Assembly: GCF_026427355.1 (NCBI RefSeq)
Contig: NZ_CP102665.1
Span: forward strand, 310,001-374,000
DNA length: 64,000 nt
Direction: 5' to 3'
DNA from: Sphingobium sp. JS3065
GTDB lineage: Bacteria; Pseudomonadota; Alphaproteobacteria; Sphingomonadales; Sphingomonadaceae
Both the position numbers and the translations under genes were made by a program. The notes below the pieces were generated by a model. The model did not search any database. It had not been told where the DNA came from and worked only from the letters and a program-made list of their open reading frames with translations. Of the stretch, positions 53,795 to 61,274 are shown one piece after another; positions within the stretch are counted from its first letter, which is position 1; every line of letters starts with the position of its first letter.

Positions 53795-55072
53795 ATGAAG
53801 CTCATCGGAGTGATTGTTCCGTTCTTAATGATGCTGATGAGCGCCACCTCCGCATTTGCCCAGCCGGAAGTAAGCCCAAGCGAGCGGGTTCGACGTAATG
53901 TCGTCGTGCGGGTCGAGCCCAATGCCGCTTCGCAGCCGATCGGCGCGCTGTCTCCAGGCGACAGTGTTTCGGTGGTCGGTGACGCGCCCGGCTGGCATCA
54001 AGTCCGGCTTAGCGATGGCCGGATCGGCTTCGTTAGTAAGGCCTGGACCATTATCAGAAGTGGGCCGGAGCCGCTGATCGACACCGCCGCGCTTAAACTG
54101 CATGTCATCGATGTAGGCACTGGTCTAGCCGTGTTCGTGGAGGGCCCATCATTCACGATCCTTTATGACGGCGGGAGTCAGGATGATCTGGCGGACGGTC
54201 CTGACAATCGCATCCTGAATTATATCCAAGCGGTCCGTCCCGGCCTTCAGACGATCGATCATCTGATCCTTAGTCATCCGCACAAGGATCATCTGGAACT
54301 GCTGCCAGACATATTCGACCGCTTTATGATACACAATGTGTGGGACTCAGGAGCCGTCAACAGAACGCGTGGCTATTGCAGATTCCTGAAGAAAGTCGCA
54401 GCCGAACCGGGAGTTCAATACCATAATGCGATTGCCACTGGGGGGACGCATCGCGTCGTGTTCACTGGCAAAACCTGTTCGGGGGAAGTTGTCTTGCCGC
54501 AGGCGGCGATGATGACAGCATCACCTGTTGCGCTTGGTCCGGGTGGGACCATGTCGATCTTGTACCGCGATGCCTCGAAGCATCATGATCCCAACGAGAA
54601 TAGCGTCGTTATTCGCCTGGATTATGCGGGGCGGCGGATTCTTATCGCCGGCGATGCCGAAGGCGGAGCACGTAAGGCGCCGTCGCAGCCGGCCGACGCC
54701 AACAGTGTCGAAGGAAAGTTGATTGCCTGCTGCTCAGCAGATTTGCGTTCAGACGTGCTCGTCGTTGGGCATCACGGCAGTATGACGTCGTCACGCCAGG
54801 AATTCCTCGACAAGGTTCAGGCATCGACTTTCATCATATCTTCGGGACCACACCCCTACAGCAAGGTCGTCCTTCCCGATGTGGCAATTGAGGATGAGCT
54901 TCGGGCACGGGGCGCGCTTTTTCAAACAGACCTTGCTGATGACGATTGCCCAGCCAGCGAAGCCAAGATCGGACCCGATAATGATGAGAGTCCGGGTGGT
55001 TGCGACAACGTCATCGTGACTGTCAGCTCAACTGGTCAGGTTGCAACCGGCTATTTCAGGGAAGCGGACTAA
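53795..55072 (+). CDS. Secreted SH3-domain metallo-beta-lactamase-fold hydrolase
   Basis: 425 aa from ATG 53795 (GAGAGGA 5 nt upstream). A signal peptide is followed by an SH3b domain (about 30-85: VVVRVEPNAASQPIGALSPG) and an MBL domain: HVIDVGTGLAVFVEG, the metal motif LSHPHKDHLELL, and LIAGDAEGGARK with VLVVGHHGSMTSS. This matches the ComEC-type MBL subclass. As an exported protein it could be a nuclease or lipid-related hydrolase. Probably co-expressed with the DUF2235 gene. Confidence 0.85.
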   Translation: MKLIGVIVPFLMMLMSATSAFAQPEVSPSERVRRNVVVRVEPNAASQPIGALSPGDSVSVVGDAPGWHQVRLSDGRIGFVSKAWTIIRSGPEPLIDTAALKLHVIDVGTGLAVFVEGPSFTILYDGGSQDDLADGPDNRILNYIQAVRPGLQTIDHLILSHPHKDHLELLPDIFDRFMIHNVWDSGAVNRTRGYCRFLKKVAAEPGVQYHNAIATGGTHRVVFTGKTCSGEVVLPQAAMMTASPVALGPGGTMSILYRDASKHHDPNENSVVIRLDYAGRRILIAGDAEGGARKAPSQPADANSVEGKLIACCSADLRSDVLVVGHHGSMTSSRQEFLDKVQASTFIISSGPHPYSKVVLPDVAIEDELRARGALFQTDLADDDCPASEAKIGPDNDESPGGCDNVIVTVSSTGQVATGYFREAD

Positions 55073-55191
55073 GCATCGCAAACTTGCGCTGATCGTCGCT
55101 TGCGTTTGTAAATTGGGGCAGCTGTCCTACTTTCGCTCGTCGCACGTCTCGTCCCCGGAGCGGATGTCTTTAGGATGTGATCTCATTGCGG

Positions 55192-55244
55192 ACCGTCCGG
55201 ACCCAGGGATTGAAATTTTGACTCTGAACGGCCGGGATGGGTCG
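55192..55244 (+). repeat. 53-nt dispersed repeat, copy 4
   Basis: ACCGTCCGGACCCAGGG at the start, TGAAATTTTG in the middle, CTGAACGGCCGGGATGGG then TCG at the end. Lies between the SH3-MBL gene and the mucR-like gene. Confidence 0.65.
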
Positions 55245-55283
55245 AAATCCCCGGATGTCGTTGAATCATCTGCAGATTAGCGA

Positions 55284-55308
55284 AGCGCGGCGCCCACGGC
55301 GCCGCGCT
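55284..55308 (-). terminator. Hairpin terminator of the mucR-like gene
   Basis: AGCGCGGCGCC, loop of 3, GGCGCCGCGCT: an 11-bp perfect stem 8 nt after the minus-strand stop. No T-run follows, so termination may be partial. Confidence 0.6.
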
Positions 55309-55316
55309 CTACTCGT

Positions 55317-56213
55317 TCACGCCTTCCCAGCTACGGCTTGCTTCAATTCGCCACCGTCCGTGACAGGCGCAGTGCCTGCTTTCACGGTCGGTGCCGACGA
55401 TTTCGGCTTTGCCGCTGGCTTGGCCGCCTTCGGTGAGCTCGGAGCTTTCCCGGTCCTCTTTGGCTTGATCGTTTCAGCCTCGACCCCAAGGGAAACTGCT
55501 TGATCTTTCCTGCCAGCTTTGGGCGCGGGGGCGGGGGCGGGCTTGTCGTCCGTTGGCGTAGCAATAGACAAACGCTTTCGCGCTGTTTGCTTGTCCGCAG
55601 ATGGTTCCTTTTTTCCGGGCTTGGCCGAGGCAGTCTCTGGAGCAGCTATCTTCGTCGTTTTTGATGCTGTCTTGGCCCTGTCCGCCTTACCCTTTTTTAT
55701 GCCGACATCGGCTGCTTCGGCGGCGACCACTGTGGTGGGCGGAGCTGGATTGATCTTCGAAGCCGCATCCTTCGGCTGAGCGTCCTCCTTGCCGTTCTTT
55801 GTAATCTTCGTGGGCTTTCTACCCAGACCCAGCTTTTCGGCGACGGCTCGCCGGGCATCGGAATAGGCTGGGGCGACCATAGGATAGGACTTGGGTAGAT
55901 TAAACCGATCGCGATACTGATCCGGCGTCAAACCATGCTGTGCCAGATGTCGCTTCAATGTCTTGTAGGGCTTTCCGTCGATCAGGCTCAGAATGAAATC
56001 GCGCGACGCAGTGCTTCTGCGGATCGATACGGCGGGTACGTAACCTTGCGCTTCCGGCTCGACCTGGATCGCGACCGGGTTTGTGGCCAATGCCGCACGT
56101 GTCGACTTGATCAGGTCAGCCAGACCGTCGGCAGGAACCGTATTGTTGGAGACGAAGGCGCTCAGTAGCTGGACGGTGAGCGTCGTGAATTCATTGGGTG
56201 TTTCATCTGCCAT
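55317..56213 (-). CDS. MucR/Ros-like regulator with long basic C-terminal tail
   Basis: 298 aa. Residues 1-135 follow the MucR layout: LTVQLLSAFVSNNTVPAD, then FILSLIDGKPYKTLKRHLAQ and LTPDQYRDRFNLPKSYPMV. In MucR the CLEDG cysteine binds zinc; here it is SLIDG, so that ligand is missing while the histidines remain. Residues 135-298 are a Lys/Ala/Pro-rich low-complexity tail (KPAAKPKSSAPTVKAG type), like histone H1. MucR proteins silence AT-rich promoters. The tail may add non-specific DNA binding. Confidence 0.82.
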   Translation of the reverse strand: MADETPNEFTTLTVQLLSAFVSNNTVPADGLADLIKSTRAALATNPVAIQVEPEAQGYVPAVSIRRSTASRDFILSLIDGKPYKTLKRHLAQHGLTPDQYRDRFNLPKSYPMVAPAYSDARRAVAEKLGLGRKPTKITKNGKEDAQPKDAASKINPAPPTTVVAAEAADVGIKKGKADRAKTASKTTKIAAPETASAKPGKKEPSADKQTARKRLSIATPTDDKPAPAPAPKAGRKDQAVSLGVEAETIKPKRTGKAPSSPKAAKPAAKPKSSAPTVKAGTAPVTDGGELKQAVAGKA

Positions 56214-56601
56214 TTATGCGAATCCATGGTGTGGAGGGAGGGAATGGATTACTGCGTGACCAAGAATAATTTGTAAATGCCAGGACCAGACTAGATCGAC
56301 TTGATGCAGAATGTTGCGCATCCAAAACCGAGGAACACCAATTGAGTACAGCCGGTCTGCTGATACGCCCCATCCGAGCATGTAAAACTTCCCCTCACTT
56401 CGTCTTGAAATCGTCCTGTAGACCATGCATCATCCTTTTGCCGGACGGAGAATGCTGACAGCCTTCCGGTAGGATTTCCCTGTCAGGCATCAATACGTCC
56501 GTCGTGCGTGTCGGACGGTCAGAACAGATGCGGCAGCATCGTTCGAGACACACCTAGCCAATTCACCCCCGAGTTTTCGGGGCTGTGATGCTGTCGGTCG
56601 C
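56214..56601 (+). other. Divergent intergenic region of mucR-like gene and fecI
   Basis: 388 nt with no supported gene. It must contain both promoters. The fecI-proximal part holds the stem-loop at 56567-56582 and the flanking CAGCATC/GATGCTG dyad. Confidence 0.6.
56534..56593 (+). promoter_or_regulatory. Nested stem-loop just upstream of fecI
   Basis: Inner hairpin CCCCGA-GTTT-TCGGGG (56567-56582), enclosed by CAGCATC (56534-56540) and GATGCTG (56587-56593). It ends 8 nt before the first possible fecI start, so it could control translation or be a regulator site. Confidence 0.4.
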
Positions 56602-57225
56602 ATGGCCAGGTGTTTTGTGTCCCGTCCCATTCGTGCTTCCGTCCTGGATGAAGGCTATGGCGAAGAAGTCCCCCAATGCGTCGACGAGCGCTCCATGGAC
56701 GTCGTCTTGCTGGCGGACGAAGAGATCGACACACCTCTATTAGCCCAGACCTACCGCACCCAGGCGCCGGGTCTGCTCCGTTACTTCAAGCGTCAGACCC
56801 GAAACAGCGATGACGCTTGCGATCTGATGCAGGAGGCTTTCGTGAGGCTCACCGCCCATATGCGAAAGACCCCCCTCTCCCATCCGGCATCCTACCTGCA
56901 GAAAATTGCGCGCAATCTTCTCGTTGATCGCATCCGCCTTTCCAAGCGCGCGGAAGCCGCCTTCGGGAAACAGACATCAGAAGATGTCGAAATCGCAGTG
57001 GAGCCGGATCAGGGGCTTGCGATCGAAGGAGTCGACACCCTGCGTCTCTACCGACAGGCCGTGGCCGCCCTTCCCCAAAAGACGCGGCAGGTCTTTATCA
57101 TGCAGCGTGCCAAAGGCATGACCTACAAGCAGATATCCGAGGAACTTGGCATTTCTATCCCGACTGTCCAATATCATTTCGGTCGCGCGCTTGCGCGGAT
57201 CGCGCAGGCACTGGATGGTGAATGA
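56602..57225 (+). CDS. FecI-type ECF sigma factor of the lasso-peptide uptake locus
   Basis: 207 aa from 56602, or about 176 aa if ATG 56695 is used; neither has a strong ribosome site. Region 2 is RYFKRQTRNSDDACDLMQEAFVRLTAH, and region 4 is LPQKTRQVFIMQRAKGMTYKQISEELGIS, then TVQYHFGRAL. It would direct RNA polymerase to the receptor and isopeptidase genes when released by the FecR partner, which overlaps it by 4 nt. Confidence 0.88.
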   Translation: MARCFVSRPIRASVLDEGYGEEVPQCVDERSMDVVLLADEEIDTPLLAQTYRTQAPGLLRYFKRQTRNSDDACDLMQEAFVRLTAHMRKTPLSHPASYLQKIARNLLVDRIRLSKRAEAAFGKQTSEDVEIAVEPDQGLAIEGVDTLRLYRQAVAALPQKTRQVFIMQRAKGMTYKQISEELGISIPTVQYHFGRALARIAQALDGE

Positions 57226-58229
57226 TGATGGATAGGCCTTCAGATTTCTTGCGCGACGAGGCGGCAGCATGGTTCGCCGCCATGCGCGGTCCGGCTGCAG
57301 CGGACCGGAAGATGGAGTTTGACGCCTGGATGGCCGCCAGCCCATCGCATCGGGCAGCCTATGCGAGGATTAGCGAAATATATAATCTCGGAAAGTGCCT
57401 GGAATTCGGTCACGAACCTGCCATCCCGGCCCATCGGCGCCAACGACGGCAGCTGTCCGTTCTGGCTGCCGCCCTGTGTCTCGGCATCATATCGCTCGCC
57501 GCTTTTGTCTGGAAACCTCTCCACCCTGGGCCATCAAGCGATGCCTCGCGCTCGATGGCAGTGGCAGCAAATGCGTCGAACCCGATGCAGACCGCCATTG
57601 GCGAAATCCGCAGGATCAAACTGGCCGATGGGTCCACCCTCACGCTCGACACCGACAGCCTCGTTCGAGCCGAATTCACGGATTCAGCCAGGACTCTCCA
57701 TCTCGAGCGCGGGCAGGCCCGCTTCGACGTCGCGCACGAGGCCCGGCCCTTCACAGTCATGGCAGGCGTCCTGTCGGTCACAGCTCATGGCACAGTCTTC
57801 GATGTCAGTGCGCGTTCCAACGGGCGCTCTGCTGTGCATCTGCTGCGCGGTTCCGTCGAGGTCACCCAAAGAGCCGGCGTTGAAGGTCGACGAATATTGA
57901 CGACGAAAATGCTTGCCCCGGGGCAAGCGGCCGAAACCGGATCCGCAGGGCTCAACCTTCTGAAGCAATTTCCCACAAATCCCGCAGGGACCGACTGGCC
58001 TTCGCTGCTGCGCCAGTTCGACAAGATTGAACTGGGCGAACTGATCCAGGAAGCGAACCGCTATTCGCGCGTGAAGATCCGGCCGCCTGCGCCCGAAGTT
58101 GCGGCAATGCGGGCGTCGGGCACGTTCAGGATCAACGATCCCCAGCGTCTGGCCAGCAATCTTGCACTTCTTCTCGATCTGCGCGCCCGGAATGAGCCAG
58201 ACGGCACGATCAGTATCACGGCCCAATAA
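57222..58229 (+). CDS. FecR-type anti-sigma/signal transducer
   Basis: 335 aa. The N-terminal cytoplasmic domain (AAAWFAAMRGPAAADRKMEF, DAWMAASPSHRAAYARIS) is the DUF4880-type FecR head. One membrane segment follows (QLSVLAAALCLGIISLAAFVW, about 85-105), then the periplasmic FecR domain (LADGSTLTLDTDSLVRAEF, TVMAGVLSVTAHGTVFDVS). The C-terminal part is secretin/TonB-short-like. It passes the receptor's signal to FecI. Confidence 0.9.
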   Translation: MMMDRPSDFLRDEAAAWFAAMRGPAAADRKMEFDAWMAASPSHRAAYARISEIYNLGKCLEFGHEPAIPAHRRQRRQLSVLAAALCLGIISLAAFVWKPLHPGPSSDASRSMAVAANASNPMQTAIGEIRRIKLADGSTLTLDTDSLVRAEFTDSARTLHLERGQARFDVAHEARPFTVMAGVLSVTAHGTVFDVSARSNGRSAVHLLRGSVEVTQRAGVEGRRILTTKMLAPGQAAETGSAGLNLLKQFPTNPAGTDWPSLLRQFDKIELGELIQEANRYSRVKIRPPAPEVAAMRASGTFRINDPQRLASNLALLLDLRARNEPDGTISITAQ

Positions 58230-58327
58230 ATTTTTCGCGAGCCGGCAGCCCTCTCATAAATCGGTAAATTCGAGCGTGGTCCCCGTCATGCGCCGCAATC
58301 GGCGCGCGACAGACAAAGGGGGACATA

Positions 58328-61273
58328 GTGCGACAGATATTCCATGGATTGGCTTCCTCGGTGTTCAGCATCGCAGCGATCACAACCGCCAGCTATGCCC
58401 CGATCGCGATCTCGCAGAGTGATCAAAGGATTGAACTGCATATCGCAGAGCAGGATCTGGCCGCCTCGCTCCAGGCGCTGGGCGCCGCGACGGGGCGTGA
58501 GATCCTGTTCCGGCCCGAAGCCGTAGCGGGCAGAACCGCGCCGGCAATCGAGGGCCATTTTACAGCCACGCAGGCGCTCACCATTCTTCTCAGGTCGAGC
58601 GATCTGCGCTTTCGCGAGAATGGCAGGAGCCTGGTGATCCGGGGGCGATCGGAAGCGTCGGCGGCGCTAAGTGACGGCGCTGACGCGGCGAACACGCTCT
58701 TCGTCACCGGCTCCCGCATAAGAGGCGCGGATGCGCCAGGATCGAACGTCATCCGTCTCGATCGAAAGGCTATCGGCGAAAGCGGCTATGCGTCTGCGCA
58801 GCAGATCCTCCAGTCGATCCCCCAAGCCTATGGCGGCGGCGCCAACGAAGCGACGAGCGGCGCCACCGGCGCGAGCGGCGCAAATCTCAACGCGTCCTAT
58901 GGATCCTCGATCAATCTGCGCGGTCTTGGCCCCTCCTCCACGCTGGTGCTCCTCAACGGCAATCGTCCAGCCCTGGGCGGCTCCGGCGGCGTCTTTGCAG
59001 ACATATCGATGCTGCCCGTCAGCGCGATCGAGCGGATCGAGGTCCTTCCCGATGGCGCATCCGCGATCTACGGATCCGATGCGGTCGCCGGCGTCGTCAA
59101 CCTCATCACACGCCGAAAATTCGAGGGGCTCGAAACCGGCCTTCGCTATGGCACGGCTGACGGAGATTTTTCGGAGATCCAGGCCAGCCAGGTCGCCGGC
59201 ACCAAATGGAGTTCGGGTCGCGCCGTGCTTGCGATCGAATATTATCGTCGCGGTAGCCTTGCGGCAGATGATCGTGATTTCGCAACACAGGACCTGCGCC
59301 GTTGGGGCGGTAGCGACTATCGCGTTCAGTTCGCCAACCCCGGAAACATCGTGGCTGGCGGCAAGACCTACGCGATTCCCTCCGGCCAGGACGGAAGTTC
59401 GCTTGTTGCATCGGACCTGGTCGCAGGGTCGCTCAACCGACAGGACGGATGGGAGCAGGCCGACCTTCTCCCACGCCAGACGCGCTATTCCGTCTATGGT
59501 CGGGTCGAACAGGATGTGACCGACGGCATCACGCTGGACATTGAGGGTCTGTACGCCCGGCGGTCCTTCTCCAAACGCGTGAACCCCGCAGGCTATCAAT
59601 CCTCCATCACCGTCACACCCGACAATCCCTATTATATCGATCCTATCGGGACAGGCCGCGCGATCAGCGTCCGCTATGATTTCACCGACGAGCTTGGCCC
59701 GCGTACCGATCAGGGCAAGGTCGAGGCCCTGGGGTTCAACGGCGGCGGTACGATCGCTCTTGGCGGCTGGGCAATCGATATCCGTGGCACCTATGGGAAA
59801 CAGATCGAGAATTTCGGGACGATCAATCTTCCCAATACCGCTCGACTGGCCGTCGCTGCGGCGAGCAGCAATCCCTCGATTGCCGTCAATCTCCTTGGGG
59901 ACGGCAAGGTCAACAGTGCCACGGTGCTCGACTATATTCGCGGATCGACACACTCGCGCTTCGCGTCGACAATATGGTCGGGCGCGGTGCGTGGTGACGG
60001 TCCGCTGGTCAACCTCCCCGGTGGCCAGGCGCGCCTTGCCTTGGGCGCCGAGCATCGCGATGAACGCTTCAAATCGCGGTCCGTTTCGGACCAGAGCCGG
60101 CTCGAGCCATATGTTTTCACCGGCACGCAGGGCGCGCGCAATATCGAAGCCGTTTATGGCGAAATCTTCGTGCCGGTCATCGGCGCAGCGAACGCCCTGC
60201 CCGCATTCCAATCGCTGAGCCTGTCCGCAGCAGTCAGGCACGAGCGGTATAACGACTTCGGCTCCACGACGAACCCGAAGTTCGGGCTATCCTGGAAACC
60301 TGTGTCCGGTCTGGAGCTTAAAGGCAGCTTCGGCACCTCTTTCCGGGCGCCGGGGTTCGTGGAACTGCGGCAGACACCGGATTCGGACGTCTATTTCATC
60401 TATCCCGTCAGCGATCCGCAGTCACCCACTGGCACCAGCAACGTGATGTACTATCGCGGCAACAAGACCGGCATGAAGCCGGAAAAGGCGCGCACATTCA
60501 CCCTGGGCTTTGTTTTGGAGCCAGCACTGCTTCCTGGCCTGCGCCTTTCGTCGAGCTATTTTGATATCCGCTATAAAGATCAGATCGTCGATCTGACATC
60601 CGCCCTGCTGCAGATGCTGAACAATCGGGCAACCTATGCCGCGCTGATCAACGACAATCCCTCGCTGGAGATGCTGCAGGCCGCCATCAACTCGCCGAAT
60701 TTCATCGACTATCTTGGCCTGCAAGCCGCCGATGTCGATGTTTTCATCGATGCCCGAACGCAAAATCTCGCGGTTGTCCGGCAGAAAGGCCTGGACTTCG
60801 ATGCCCAATATCAATTTCCAGCGGGGAGCGGCACAGCCCGGCTTGGCATCGATGGCACCTATCTCTTCCGCTTCACACGTGCCGCGAGCGCATCGGCGCC
60901 AGCCATCGACATATTGAACAGCATCAACAATCCGGTCGACCTGCGTCTGCGCGCGCATGCGGGATGGACCTCTGGCCCCCTCTCTGCGCTCACCAGCCTT
61001 AACTATGTGCGCGGCTATACCAACAGCATCGTCAGTCCGGCCGAGCATGTGGATGCGTGGACCACCATCGACGCGCAGCTCAGCTACCGCTTCGAGAACA
61101 AGACAGGCGTGCTGCAGGACCTTGCTGTTGCGCTCAGTGCGACGAATCTGTTCGACAAGGATCCGCCCTACGCGGCCTTCTCTTTCAACGGGATCACGGC
61201 GGTTGGCTATGATCCGCAAAACGCCAATCCGCTGGGCCGGGTTGTTTCGCTTCAGCTGACCAAGGCGTGGTGA
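58328..61273 (+). CDS. TonB-dependent receptor with STN signalling domain
   Basis: 981 aa. GTG start with GGGGGA upstream. A signal peptide precedes an STN domain (about 38-105: ELHIAEQDLAASLQALGAAT), a plug (LFVTGSRIRGADAPG ... RIEVLPDGASAIYGSDAVAGVVN) and a beta-barrel ending in an aromatic residue (SLQLTKAW). The STN domain contacts FecR, so ligand binding induces the locus. Next to an AtxE isopeptidase the expected ligand is a lasso peptide. No iron-siderophore gene is nearby. Confidence 0.92.
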   Translation: MRQIFHGLASSVFSIAAITTASYAPIAISQSDQRIELHIAEQDLAASLQALGAATGREILFRPEAVAGRTAPAIEGHFTATQALTILLRSSDLRFRENGRSLVIRGRSEASAALSDGADAANTLFVTGSRIRGADAPGSNVIRLDRKAIGESGYASAQQILQSIPQAYGGGANEATSGATGASGANLNASYGSSINLRGLGPSSTLVLLNGNRPALGGSGGVFADISMLPVSAIERIEVLPDGASAIYGSDAVAGVVNLITRRKFEGLETGLRYGTADGDFSEIQASQVAGTKWSSGRAVLAIEYYRRGSLAADDRDFATQDLRRWGGSDYRVQFANPGNIVAGGKTYAIPSGQDGSSLVASDLVAGSLNRQDGWEQADLLPRQTRYSVYGRVEQDVTDGITLDIEGLYARRSFSKRVNPAGYQSSITVTPDNPYYIDPIGTGRAISVRYDFTDELGPRTDQGKVEALGFNGGGTIALGGWAIDIRGTYGKQIENFGTINLPNTARLAVAAASSNPSIAVNLLGDGKVNSATVLDYIRGSTHSRFASTIWSGAVRGDGPLVNLPGGQARLALGAEHRDERFKSRSVSDQSRLEPYVFTGTQGARNIEAVYGEIFVPVIGAANALPAFQSLSLSAAVRHERYNDFGSTTNPKFGLSWKPVSGLELKGSFGTSFRAPGFVELRQTPDSDVYFIYPVSDPQSPTGTSNVMYYRGNKTGMKPEKARTFTLGFVLEPALLPGLRLSSSYFDIRYKDQIVDLTSALLQMLNNRATYAALINDNPSLEMLQAAINSPNFIDYLGLQAADVDVFIDARTQNLAVVRQKGLDFDAQYQFPAGSGTARLGIDGTYLFRFTRAASASAPAIDILNSINNPVDLRLRAHAGWTSGPLSALTSLNYVRGYTNSIVSPAEHVDAWTTIDAQLSYRFENKTGVLQDLAVALSATNLFDKDPPYAAFSFNGITAVGYDPQNANPLGRVVSLQLTKAW

Positions 61274-61274
61274 G

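Noticed and set aside
43848..55244. Integron cassette array with attC-like repeats
   Set aside because: No integrase, genes in both directions, multi-kb blocks, and the repeats lack the paired inverse-core architecture of attC.
58741..60241. 524-aa minus-strand frame opposite the TonB receptor
   Set aside because: Antisense shadow; the receptor's plug and barrel motifs are on the plus strand.
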